A stretch of 29,396 nt of DNA from an uncultured Collinsella sp. (GCA_958453935.1 CAUDZT010000025.1:1-29396), one strand, 5' to 3'. Positions 7,896 through 15,683 are shown, counted from the stretch's first letter. Notes: generated by a model from the sequence alone, not told the origin. Made by a program: numbers and translations.

Positions 7896-9911
7896 ATGGT
7901 AAAGATTCGAGAGAAGCAAACCGAGCAGCTCGAGAAGGCTGCCTCCAAGGGGCTCAAGCTCGGTGGCTGGAAGAAGATGACGCTGTCTTCTAAGATTGCC
8001 GCCGTCGTGCTGGTGCTGGTCGCCCTGACTGCGATTCTGGCGCCCCTTCTTGCCCCCTATAGCCCGGTCGAGATCTTTACGGCTCGCCAGGCTCCCGGCA
8101 ACGGATTTATCTTCGGTACCGACGATAAGGGTCGCGATATTCTGTCGCGTATGCTCTACGGTGGTCGTTACTCGCTGATTATCGGCTTTGGCGCCACTGC
8201 CATGGCTCTGGTCTGCGGCTCGGTCGTGGGCGCCCTTGCAGCGGTTTCGCGCAAGGCCGTCTCCGAGACGATCATGCGTATCTTGGACATCATCATGTCC
8301 ATCCCGGGCATCGCCCTCGCGGCCGTCTTCGTCTCCATCCTGGGCAACTCCGTGCCGTCGATCATCTTCGCCATCGGCTTTATGTACACTCCGCAGATTG
8401 CCCGTATCGTGCGCGCCAACATCGTGTCCGAGTACGGCGAGGACTATGTCCGCGCGGTCATCGTTTCCGGCGCCAAGGCTCCGTGGATTTTAATCAAGCA
8501 TGTTCTGCGTAACTGCATCGCCCCGATCATGGTCTTCACCGTTACCCTAGTCGCCGACGCCATCATCTTCGAGGCTTCGCTGACCTTCATCGGCGCTGGT
8601 ATCCAGGAGCCCACCGCTACCTGGGGCAACATCCTCGCCGACGCCCGCGGCGGCGTGCTCGCCGGCCGTTGGTGGCAGGCGTTGTTCCCGGGCCTGGCCA
8701 TCATGATCACCTGCCTGGCGCTCAACATCCTCTCCGAGGGCATTACCGACGCCATGGCCGCTGCTCCCTCCGCCGCCCTGGATCCGACCGATTCCTCCAA
8801 GCGCCGCGAGGCCGACCTGCTGGTCTCCGACCCCGTTCGCGCCTACAAGGAGCAGGCCCAGTCCCTCTCCGCTCGCCTTGGCGCCCTGCGCGATGTCGAG
8901 CTCAAGCGTGACGATCGCCATGTGCCCGACGAGTCTGTCGAACCGATTCTCTCGGTCCGTGACTTCTGCATTCAGTTTGAGCATCACGGTGATATCAACG
9001 TCGTCGACCATGTCAACTTTGACGTCCGTCCTGGTCAGACCATGGGCCTGGTGGGCGAGTCCGGTTGCGGTAAGTCCATCACCACGCTGGCCATCATGGG
9101 CCTGACCGACGACGATGAGCACCTTTCCGGCGAGGTCCTCTGGGAGGGCCGCGACCTGCTCAAGATGAGTAAGAAGGAGTGGTTCGGCCTGCGCGGTACC
9201 GATATCGCTATGGTCTATCAGGACGCCCTGTCCTCGCTCAATCCCTCCATGCTCATCTCTGCCCAGATGAAGCAGCTCACCAAGCGTGGCGGCACCCGTA
9301 GCGCCGAGGAGCTCCTGGAGCTCGTGGGCCTCGACCCCAAGCGTACGCTCGAGAGCTATCCGCACGAGCTTTCCGGTGGTCAGCGTCAGCGCGTTCTGAT
9401 TGCTATGGCCCTTACCCGCGACCCCAAGCTGGTCATCTGCGACGAGCCCACGACCGCCCTGGACGTTACCGTCCAGAAGCAGGTCATCAAGCTGCTCAAC
9501 GACCTTCAGGCCAAGCTCGGCTTTGCCATGATCTTCGTCTCGCATGACCTGGCGCTGGTCGCCGAGGTCGCCCATAACATCACGGTGATGTACGCCGGTC
9601 AGGTTATCGAGCAGGCGCCCACCAAGGAGCTGCTCACCAACCCGATCCACGAGTACACCCGCGGTCTTCTGGGTTCCGTCCTGTCCATCGAGAGCGGTTC
9701 GGGCCGCCTGCACCAGGTGCCCGGCGCCGTTCCGAGCCCGCGCGATTTCCCCAAGGGCGATCGCTTCGCGCCCCGCTCGAGCCATCCGCGTATTGGCCTG
9801 GACACCCGTCCGGTCTTCAAGCGCGTGCCCGGCACCGAGCATTTCTATTCCGAGCTCCCCGACGAGGTGCTCAAGGCAAATGGTTTGACCCCTCACGCGG
9901 AGGTGATGTAG
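7896..9911 (+). CDS. satC: Fused ABC transporter permease-ATPase (DppC-DppD fusion)
   Basis: One uninterrupted 671-residue frame joins two normally separate subunits. Residues 1-290 are a DppC-type permease with the FGTDDKGRDILSRMLYGG signature near residue 73 and an EAA loop (SGAKAPWILIKHVLRN). Residues 291-349 form a charged linker. Residues 350-600 are an ATPase with Walker A GESGCGKS (387-394), LSGGQ (492-496), Walker B LVICDEP (512-518) and the H-loop His550. The tail (608-671) resembles the Opp/Dpp C-terminal domain, but its cysteines are gone: GDRFAPRSS occupies the place of GCxFxPRC. The start is four bases after the satB stop, implying translational coupling. No stop or ribosome binding site with a start marks the linker, so this is a genuine fusion. 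It fixes a 1:1 ratio of permease to ATPase. Confidence 0.9.
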   Translation: MVKIREKQTEQLEKAASKGLKLGGWKKMTLSSKIAAVVLVLVALTAILAPLLAPYSPVEIFTARQAPGNGFIFGTDDKGRDILSRMLYGGRYSLIIGFGATAMALVCGSVVGALAAVSRKAVSETIMRILDIIMSIPGIALAAVFVSILGNSVPSIIFAIGFMYTPQIARIVRANIVSEYGEDYVRAVIVSGAKAPWILIKHVLRNCIAPIMVFTVTLVADAIIFEASLTFIGAGIQEPTATWGNILADARGGVLAGRWWQALFPGLAIMITCLALNILSEGITDAMAAAPSAALDPTDSSKRREADLLVSDPVRAYKEQAQSLSARLGALRDVELKRDDRHVPDESVEPILSVRDFCIQFEHHGDINVVDHVNFDVRPGQTMGLVGESGCGKSITTLAIMGLTDDDEHLSGEVLWEGRDLLKMSKKEWFGLRGTDIAMVYQDALSSLNPSMLISAQMKQLTKRGGTRSAEELLELVGLDPKRTLESYPHELSGGQRQRVLIAMALTRDPKLVICDEPTTALDVTVQKQVIKLLNDLQAKLGFAMIFVSHDLALVAEVAHNITVMYAGQVIEQAPTKELLTNPIHEYTRGLLGSVLSIESGSGRLHQVPGAVPSPRDFPKGDRFAPRSSHPRIGLDTRPVFKRVPGTEHFYSELPDEVLKANGLTPHAEVM

Positions 9912-10739
9912 ATGAGCGAGACCGCAGTCAACGGCGTCGAGCCGATCATCTTCCTTGATGACGTCCACGTCACCTTTAGGACCCGTACCGGCTCGATTCT
10001 GCACCCTAACCTGGTTCACGCCGTCCAGGGTGTAACGATTAGGCTCATGCCCGGTCAGACGATCGGCATCGTCGGCGAGTCCGGTTGCGGTAAGTCCACC
10101 ACCGCCAACGTCATGTGCGGCCTGCAGGCCCCCACGAGCGGCAAGGTCTACTTTAAGGGCAAGGACGTTACCAAACGTACCGCCGAGGACCGTCGCCACA
10201 TGGGTCGCGTCATCTCGGTCGTGTTCCAGAACCCGGCCACGGCACTCAACCCCCGCATGGTCGTTCGCGAGCAACTGCTCGACCCCATGCGCGTCCACAA
10301 CCTGGGTACCGAGGCCGAGCAGGAGAAGCGCGTCAAGGAGCTCTTGGAGCTCACCGGTCTGCCCAGCTCCGCCGCCGAGGTTCTTCCCGGCCAGCTTTCG
10401 GGCGGCCAGCGCCAGCGCGTCGCAATTGCCCGTGCCCTGTCGCTGAACCCCGATGCCATCATCGCCGACGAGCCAACCTCGGCTCTGGACGTTTCGGTCC
10501 GCGCGCAGATTCTGAACCTGCTGACCGACCTTAAGAAGGAGCTCGGCCTGGCCATGGTGTTCATCAGCCATGACATCCAGACGGTCCGCTATATCTCTGA
10601 CGACATCATCGTTATGAATGGCGGCAAGATCGTCGAGCAGGGCGAGGCCAAGCAGGTCTTCCAGCACCCCCAGGACCCCTACACCAAGATGCTGCTCGGC
10701 GCTGCGCCGTCGCTGCTGCATCCCAAGCTCGGCGAGTAG
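9912..10739 (+). CDS. satD: ABC transporter ATPase, DppF-like, lacking the C-terminal domain
   Basis: A 275-residue nucleotide-binding subunit. Walker A GESGCGKS is at 55-62, LSGGQRQR at 152-159, Walker B IIADEP near 173-178, and the H-loop His about 200. It should form the ATPase heterodimer with the C-terminal half of satC. It stops at residue 275, right after HPQDPYTKMLLGAAPS, and so lacks the roughly 60-residue cysteine-bearing tail present in the OppF encoded at 28046-29074. The ATG follows the satC stop immediately, with GGAGGTGATG upstream (9899-9908). Confidence 0.9.
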   Translation: MSETAVNGVEPIIFLDDVHVTFRTRTGSILHPNLVHAVQGVTIRLMPGQTIGIVGESGCGKSTTANVMCGLQAPTSGKVYFKGKDVTKRTAEDRRHMGRVISVVFQNPATALNPRMVVREQLLDPMRVHNLGTEAEQEKRVKELLELTGLPSSAAEVLPGQLSGGQRQRVAIARALSLNPDAIIADEPTSALDVSVRAQILNLLTDLKKELGLAMVFISHDIQTVRYISDDIIVMNGGKIVEQGEAKQVFQHPQDPYTKMLLGAAPSLLHPKLGE

Positions 10740-10755
10740 CCTCGCTTTCCCTCCC

Positions 10756-10783
10756 GTGCGCCCGGTTCCCTTGCCGGGCGCAC
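10756..10783 (+). promoter_or_regulatory. Perfect 10-bp hairpin between satD and the esterase genes
   Basis: GTGCGCCCGG (10756-10765) pairs with CCGGGCGCAC (10774-10783) around an 8-base loop. No T-run follows. It separates the transporter genes from the enzyme genes and may lower or uncouple their expression. Confidence 0.6.
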
Positions 10784-10819
10784 CTCCGTTGCGATTTCGA
10801 AAGGTTGGGTTCACGAGCC

Positions 10820-11797
10820 ATGCCAAGTGCTCAGGAGCTACAACATCAATTTGGTGAATATCGAGGCGCCATGCCCCGTCCATCAGATTTCGATCTCTTT
10901 TGGAAGGATCGCATGGCCGAGGCCGACGCGGTCGGGCTTGACTATGCGATCGAGACGGCATCGGTCACAGATGCCGTGACCTGCCAGCTTTTCGACCTCT
11001 GGTATACCGGCATGTGTGGCGCTCGCCTGCATGCCAAGTACCTTAAACCCGTCTCGGACGAGCCCGTGCCATTGGTACTTCAGTTCCATGGATATCCGGG
11101 TGCAAGCCGCAGCTGGTTTGAGCAGGCGTCGTTTGCGGGCATGGGCATGGCACTCATCGCCCTCGACTGCCCCGGTCAAGGAGGTCCCTCCGAGGACATT
11201 GGTGGATTTGAGGGCACAACGGTCGCGGGCCATATCGTCGCCGGTATCGACGGCGACCCGGCCAACCTCTACTATGTCCGCTTGCACCAAGATATTCGCA
11301 TCCTGTGTCGCATCGTTCGCGAGCTCGAGGGCATCAATCTTGCCCGTGTGTTTGTGAACGGCGCGTCGCAGGGCGGCGGTTTGGGCATTGCGACCTGTGC
11401 ACTTAACAGCGAGCTTATCAATCGCGCCGCCATCCTCTATCCCTTCCTGTCGGATTTCCGCCTGGTCTGGGACTTGGATGCCGACGACATTGCCTACGAG
11501 GGCCTGCGCTATTGGTCTCGCTGGTTTGACGAGGACTCGACTCGTATCGACGAAGCCTATGCCAAGCTGGCGTACTTCGATTCCAAGAACTTTGCCCCTA
11601 TGGTCAAATGCCCCGTGCTGTTTGGCACCGGCACAGCCGATACCGTCTGTCCGCCAGCGACGCAGTTTGCGGTCTATAACAACCTGACCTGTGAAAAGCG
11701 TCATGAGTTCTTTGAAGGCTTTGGCCACGAGGAGATTCAGGATTTTGACGATCTGATCATTCCGTTTTTCTGCAAGGGAGGGGAGGCTCATGTCTAA
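10820..11797 (+). CDS. CE7/AXE1-family acetyl esterase, catalytic triad intact
   Basis: A 325-residue alpha/beta-hydrolase of carbohydrate esterase family 7 (acetyl xylan esterase / cephalosporin C deacetylase). The family N-terminus MPRPSDFDLFWKDRM is present. FHGYPG supplies the oxyanion-hole region. The triad is Ser183 in GASQG, Asp274 in GTADTVCPP and His303 in GFGHEE. There is no signal peptide, so it acts in the cytoplasm on imported substrate. The start is uncertain: ATG 10820 has only a weak upstream signal (AAAGG 15 bases away), and an in-frame TTG at 10805 is possible. It overlaps the next gene by eight bases. Family members remove acetyl groups from small sugars. In this cluster an O-acetylated sialic acid is a reasonable but untested substrate. 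Confidence 0.88.
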   Translation: MPSAQELQHQFGEYRGAMPRPSDFDLFWKDRMAEADAVGLDYAIETASVTDAVTCQLFDLWYTGMCGARLHAKYLKPVSDEPVPLVLQFHGYPGASRSWFEQASFAGMGMALIALDCPGQGGPSEDIGGFEGTTVAGHIVAGIDGDPANLYYVRLHQDIRILCRIVRELEGINLARVFVNGASQGGGLGIATCALNSELINRAAILYPFLSDFRLVWDLDADDIAYEGLRYWSRWFDEDSTRIDEAYAKLAYFDSKNFAPMVKCPVLFGTGTADTVCPPATQFAVYNNLTCEKRHEFFEGFGHEEIQDFDDLIIPFFCKGGEAHV

Positions 11798-12641
11798 GTG
11801 CGAGAGCAATGTCGGCGAGCTGATTGTCCCCGACCTTGTGGGGATTCCCGGGACGGTTTCGTCAAGGCTCTCTGATTTCCGGGATTGGCGCGGTGATGTT
11901 TTTGCGGATGTTTCCGAATTAGAGATAGCCGCTTCGGACCTTGAGGTTTGCGGGCCGAGTATTACGGCGATCGATTTCGCCAATCCGTATGCCCGCTACT
12001 CCGAGGTTTCCTTTGAGCTTGGTGGCGATGTGGTCCACGCACGTTTGATCGAGCCTGCCGGTCGCGCCCGAGCATCCGAGCTTGTGCCGCTATGTCTGAT
12101 GTTTCACGACATCGACCGACCCGTGCGGGGATGGCATCACATGACGAGGTTTGCGGCCATGGGATATGCCGTGCTTGCGCTGGACGATGAGGCGATTGGA
12201 TCCAGCGAGCTGCAGCAGGGGATTGCCTCTCCTGCTTTTGTCAAGCGCGTCCGTTGGGGTTGCGCGATGGCGAAGGTGGCGCGCAATCTTGATGGCGTGG
12301 ACCCCGACCGCATCTTTGCATGGGGCGAGGGCCTTGGCGGCGGAGTCGCGCTGGCGGTTTCTGCTCTGGACGAGCGGGGCCTCGCCTGCACGGCGGTTGC
12401 CAATCCAATTCCCGGTGGCCTCGAGACGTTGTCGTCTCGGGTGCGTGGATCGGTGCTCATGGGCACATCGCTCATGGATGCCGTGAGTGATCCCAAGGGC
12501 CAGTTTGCCGTATTCAACGGTCTTGAGTGTGACCGGAGGCATATCATCTATGCCAAATACGCTCATGAGCGCATCAACGCGTTCGAAAACGAAGTCATCG
12601 ACTTTTTTAACCAAACGTTCTACCCGTGTTCTTTGGCCTAG
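11790..12641 (+). CDS. CE7/AXE1-family paralogue lacking the catalytic serine
   Basis: A 283-residue relative of the preceding protein. The two align by eye over the C-terminal half: QFAVYNNLTC against QFAVFNGLEC, and FGHEEI against YAHERI. The nucleophile motif GASQGGG is GEGLGGG here, so Ser is replaced by Gly181. Asp230 and His259 remain. The oxyanion region FHGYPG is FHDIDR, and the N-terminal PxDFdxFW segment is eroded to LSDFRDWRGD. The ATG lies inside the end of the previous gene, with GGGAGGGGAGG just upstream, so it is efficiently placed for coupled translation. Codon use is less biased than in its neighbours. It may be a regulatory or scaffolding pseudoenzyme, or a decaying duplicate. 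The open frame and good ribosome binding site favour a maintained protein. Confidence 0.8.
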   Translation: MSKCESNVGELIVPDLVGIPGTVSSRLSDFRDWRGDVFADVSELEIAASDLEVCGPSITAIDFANPYARYSEVSFELGGDVVHARLIEPAGRARASELVPLCLMFHDIDRPVRGWHHMTRFAAMGYAVLALDDEAIGSSELQQGIASPAFVKRVRWGCAMAKVARNLDGVDPDRIFAWGEGLGGGVALAVSALDERGLACTAVANPIPGGLETLSSRVRGSVLMGTSLMDAVSDPKGQFAVFNGLECDRRHIIYAKYAHERINAFENEVIDFFNQTFYPCSLA

Positions 12642-12709
12642 ACGGCCTGGACACTGCCAACAAGAGTGGGTGGCATAGGGCCGCCCGCCAGACAACTAAG
12701 GAGATTCTT

Positions 12710-13630
12710 GTGGCAACTCAGAAATTCACCGGCGTTATCCCTCCCGTCGTTGTTCCCGATACCGAAGACCACCAGCTCGACGTTGCCTCCTTTGAGCGCA
12801 GCATCAACCGCATGATCGATGCCGGCGTCGATGGCCTGTTCTTCCTGGGCTCTTCGGGCGAGGTCGTTTTCTCCACCGATGAGCGTCGTCGCCAGATCAT
12901 CGCCGAGGCCGTTCGTATCGTCGACCACCGCGTGCCCGTCCTGGTCGGCATCATCGATACCGAGACCGAGCGCATGATCGAGCACGGTAAGGTCGCTCAG
13001 GAGCTGGGCGCCGATGCGCTTGTCGCCACCTGCCCGTTCTATGCCCTGCAGGGCATGACCGAGGTCGAGGAGCACTTCCGCATCCTGCACGAGGAGCTCG
13101 ACCTGCCCATCTTTGCCTATGACATTCCCGTCTGCGTTCACACCAAGCTCCCCTGGAAGCTCCTTGCCAAGCTCGGCGCCGAGGGCGTCCTTGCTGGCGT
13201 CAAGGATTCCTCGGGTGATGACATCTCGTTCCGCTATCTCGTTCAGGAGAACGAGAAGAACGGCCATCCGATGAGCATCCTCACCGGTCACGAGGTTGTT
13301 GTCGACGGCGCTTACCTCGGTGGCGCCGACGGTTCTGTCCCGGGCCTCGCCAACGTTGAGCCCGAGGGCTACGTTCGTCAGTGGAAGGCCGCTCAGGCTG
13401 GTGACTGGGCTACCGTCAAGGCCGAGCAGGATCGCCTCAATGAGATTTCGCACATCTGGGACGTCACCTCGGGCGTCCAGGGCTATGCCGGTGGCGTCGG
13501 CGCCTTCAAGACCGCTATGAACCTCATGGGCATCTTCGACAGCCCGACCATGCCGCGCCCGGTGAAGGCCATGACCGGCGAGAACGTCGAGGCGATTAGG
13601 AAGGTCCTTCAGGACAACGGTCTCCTGTAA
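12710..13630 (+). CDS. nanA: NanA-like N-acetylneuraminate lyase (DHDPS/NAL family)
   Basis: A 306-residue class I aldolase of the dihydrodipicolinate synthase / N-acetylneuraminate lyase family, which would split sialic acid to pyruvate and ManNAc. Carboxylate-binding GSSGE is at 47-51, catalytic Tyr137 in YDIP, and Schiff-base Lys165 in GVKDSSGD. These are the same positions as in E. coli NanA. The later segment GADGSVPGLANV lacks the Asp-Glu and Ser that contact the sialate glycerol tail in E. coli NanA, so specificity is uncertain. The GTG at 12710 has AAGGAG at 12698-12703; the longer frame starting at 12626 has no support. Neighbouring NanE and ROK kinase genes support the assignment. 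A 2-keto-3-deoxy sugar acid aldolase is the main alternative. Confidence 0.8.
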   Translation: MATQKFTGVIPPVVVPDTEDHQLDVASFERSINRMIDAGVDGLFFLGSSGEVVFSTDERRRQIIAEAVRIVDHRVPVLVGIIDTETERMIEHGKVAQELGADALVATCPFYALQGMTEVEEHFRILHEELDLPIFAYDIPVCVHTKLPWKLLAKLGAEGVLAGVKDSSGDDISFRYLVQENEKNGHPMSILTGHEVVVDGAYLGGADGSVPGLANVEPEGYVRQWKAAQAGDWATVKAEQDRLNEISHIWDVTSGVQGYAGGVGAFKTAMNLMGIFDSPTMPRPVKAMTGENVEAIRKVLQDNGLL

Positions 13631-13660
13631 AGCTTCCCAGGCACCCGACCTCGCCGTTCA

Positions 13661-13700
13661 ACCGTGTGGCCATGACCCATTAGGTCAATGGCCACACGGT
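13661..13700 (+). promoter_or_regulatory. Strong hairpin between nanA and nanK
   Basis: A 12-bp stem continues into a 5-bp stem across a single bulged A (13688), with loop CATTA. TTCTCGG follows, so there is no real T-run. It is probably an attenuator, an RNA processing site or a T-less terminator. The 100 bases downstream are otherwise unremarkable and lead to the nanK ribosome binding site. Confidence 0.6.
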
Positions 13701-13801
13701 TTCTCGGCGATCTCGGACACCTGGAAAACCTTTACTGCGCTGTGACGGCTAGCCTGACGGCGCATTTCCTGTAGTTGTTTTTATCTCCGAAGGAGAGCGA
13801 C

Positions 13802-14767
13802 ATGGAGAACAAGTACGTCTGCTCTGTCGATATCGGCGGAACTAAAATTGCGACTGCCATCATGGAGTACCCGGCTGACGGTAGTGTGCCCCATCCCGTT
13901 TTTGAGGCCGAGGTTCCTACCGAGGCCCAGGAGGGCGGCGAGGCCGTCTTCCAGCGTATCGAGGCGTCTATCAAGGCCGCTCTTGAGGCGAATCCCGATG
14001 TCGAGGTTCTCGGTGTCGGTATCGGTGCCGCAGGCGTCGTCGATCCCAAGACGGGCGCCATTGCGTATGCCAATGAGATCATGCCCGGCTGGTCCGGCGT
14101 TCAGTTGGGGCCGCGTCTGCGCGAGGACCTTGGTCTTCCCGTTGCCGTTGTGGGCGACGTGCAGGCTCATGCTCTGGGCGAGGCCCACTGGGGCGTCGGC
14201 AAGGGCAAGTTCTCCGTCTTGTGCCTGGGCATCGGTACGGGCATCGGTGGCGCATATGTCGAGAACGGCCGCGTGATGCAGGGCTTCCATGGTGCTGCTG
14301 GCCATATGGGCCACATCGAGTGCTCGGCTGCCGCTGGCATTCCCTGCGCCTGCGGGCGTTCCGGCCATCTGGAGTCGGTTGCTTCGGGCACTTCCATTGG
14401 TCGTATGTACGATGAGCGTTTTGGCCGCGTCGACCCCAGCCGTCCTTCGGTCGGTCGCGATGTGAACGACCTGTGCCGCGCGGGCGACGCAAAGGCAACC
14501 GAGGTCATCCATGACGCTGGCTTTGCGCTGGGCGCCAGCTTGGGCTCGCTCGCCAATATCCTTGACCCGGAGGTCATCGTGCTTTCGGGCGGTGTGATTC
14601 ACCAGGGTCCCGATTGGCGCTCGCAGACGTGGAAGGACTCGGTGCACGAGGGCTATGCCAGCCAGGCGCTCGACCCGCTTCAGGACACGCCGATCCTCAT
14701 CGGTTCTCTGGAGGGCGACGCGCCGCTTATCGGTGCCGCCGAACACCTTCTTGCGTCGTTGAAGTAA
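13802..14767 (+). CDS. nanK: ROK-family sugar kinase, probable N-acetylmannosamine kinase
   Basis: A 321-residue ROK kinase. The ATP-binding motif DIGGTK is at 10-15, catalytic Asp119 lies in GDVQAHALGE, and the glycine loop GIGTGIGGAY follows. The zinc motif reads CACGRSGHLE (172-181), with His where many ROK proteins have the third Cys. Length matches the family. Between a NanA-like lyase and NanE, phosphorylation of ManNAc to ManNAc-6-P is the natural role; glucokinase or N-acetylglucosamine kinase activity is possible from sequence alone. The ATG has AAGGAG (13790-13795) six bases upstream; the in-frame upstream start at 13775 is rejected. Confidence 0.85.
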   Translation: MENKYVCSVDIGGTKIATAIMEYPADGSVPHPVFEAEVPTEAQEGGEAVFQRIEASIKAALEANPDVEVLGVGIGAAGVVDPKTGAIAYANEIMPGWSGVQLGPRLREDLGLPVAVVGDVQAHALGEAHWGVGKGKFSVLCLGIGTGIGGAYVENGRVMQGFHGAAGHMGHIECSAAAGIPCACGRSGHLESVASGTSIGRMYDERFGRVDPSRPSVGRDVNDLCRAGDAKATEVIHDAGFALGASLGSLANILDPEVIVLSGGVIHQGPDWRSQTWKDSVHEGYASQALDPLQDTPILIGSLEGDAPLIGAAEHLLASLK

Positions 14768-14784
14768 ACATAACTACCAAGTGC

Positions 14785-14882
14785 GCCTTCTGAGGTGCCG
14801 CAGATTGACGTGAAAGAGGAGCGAAGCGTACTTCGGTACGCGAGCGACGGTTTGAACGTCAAGGTGCGGTGTCTCAGAAGGC
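14785..14882. repeat. 98-base imperfect palindrome between nanK and nanE
   Basis: The outer arms are a perfect 10 bp: GCCTTCTGAG (14785-14794) with CTCAGAAGGC (14873-14882). Inside are a wobble-rich stretch, TTGACGT paired with ACGTCAA, and a central GCGTAC-TTCG-GTACGC tetraloop hairpin. The whole element folds on itself with small interruptions and is followed by TGTTTTG. Shape and size resemble a MITE-like or REP-like intergenic repeat; a structured RNA or terminator is also possible. Confidence 0.65.
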
Positions 14883-14907
14883 TGTTTTGAGAAAGGTTGA
14901 GTCGCAC

Positions 14908-15594
14908 ATGACCGTTGATCCTTTGATTCAATCCCTGAAGGGCAAGCTCGTCGTGAGCGTTCAGGCGTATATGGACGAGCCGCTTCGTACGCCCGAGACC
15001 ATGGCTCAAATGTCTCGCGCTTGCGAGCTTGGCGGCGCCGCCGCCATTCGCTGTCAGGGCCTTGCCGACATTGCCGCCATTAAGGGTCGCTGTGAGGTTC
15101 CCGTCATCGGCCTGTGGAAGGATGGACACGAGGGCGTTTACATCACGCCGACGCTGCGTCACGCTCGCGCCTGCGTTGCTGCCGGTGCCGATATCGTGGC
15201 GATCGACGCCACTGATCGTCCGCGTCCCGATGGCAAGACCGTCGAGGATACCTTCCGCCCGCTGCACGAGGAGGGTGTGCTCCTGATGGCGGATTGTGCC
15301 ACCATCGAGGACATTCGCCGTGCGGTTGATATGGGCTTTGACCTGGTATCCACCACGCTTTCTCACGGCGTCGCCGCCATCGACTGCACCATGGCCGATG
15401 GCCCCGACCTGCCACTCCTGCGTCAGGCGACCGAGGAATTCCCCGGTCTTCCCATCATCTGCGAGGGCCGCGTGCACACGCCCGAGGAGGCTCGCGCTGC
15501 GATCGATGCTGGCGCCTGGGCCGTTGTCGTCGGCACCGCCATCACGCACCCCACGAGTATTACGAGTTGGTTCAAGGCTGCGCTTGAGGCGTAA
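14908..15594 (+). CDS. nanE: N-acetylmannosamine-6-phosphate 2-epimerase
   Basis: A 228-residue TIM-barrel NanE that converts ManNAc-6-P to GlcNAc-6-P, the step joining sialic acid to amino-sugar catabolism. Conserved features are LVVSVQA near the N-terminus, the Lys71 region GLWKDG, ATDRPRP (Asp102, Arg104), a LLMADC strand, and CEGRVHTPEEA with Glu186. AGAWAVVVGTAIT forms the phosphate-binding end. ATG 14908 is chosen by fit to the family; its ribosome binding site (GAAAGG, 14891-14896) is 11 bases away. The frame extending upstream to 14869 runs into the palindrome and is rejected. This is the most diagnostic enzyme of the cluster. Confidence 0.93.
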   Translation: MTVDPLIQSLKGKLVVSVQAYMDEPLRTPETMAQMSRACELGGAAAIRCQGLADIAAIKGRCEVPVIGLWKDGHEGVYITPTLRHARACVAAGADIVAIDATDRPRPDGKTVEDTFRPLHEEGVLLMADCATIEDIRRAVDMGFDLVSTTLSHGVAAIDCTMADGPDLPLLRQATEEFPGLPIICEGRVHTPEEARAAIDAGAWAVVVGTAITHPTSITSWFKAALEA

Positions 15595-15621
15595 GACAGG
15601 CCTCGTATCCGCTCGGGGCGG

Positions 15622-15627
15622 TATACT
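15622..15627 (+). promoter_or_regulatory. Putative -10 for rapZ-whiA
   Basis: TATACT lies 74 bases before the rapZ start; no convincing -35 is seen. If real, the hairpin at 15646-15683 would fall in the rapZ leader. Confidence 0.25.
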
Positions 15628-15645
15628 CAATATAGGCAATTGACC

Positions 15646-15683
15646 GCGCGGGATCCGGGTTGCTGGGTCCCGCGCTTGTTTTT
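15646..15683 (+). terminator. Intrinsic terminator after nanE
   Basis: GCGCGGGA (15646-15653) pairs with TCCCGCGC (15668-15675), extended by three inner pairs, and is followed by TTGTTTTT. It closes the sialate cluster, 51 bases after the nanE stop. Confidence 0.8.

Noticed and set aside
8547..10961. 804-residue open frame on the minus strand across satC and satD
   Set aside because: It is a shadow of the ATPase genes. The opposite strand has intact Walker motifs and ribosome binding sites.
12626..12709. N-terminal extension of nanA
   Set aside because: It overlaps the end of the preceding gene and has no ribosome binding site. AAGGAG before GTG 12710 gives a family-length protein.
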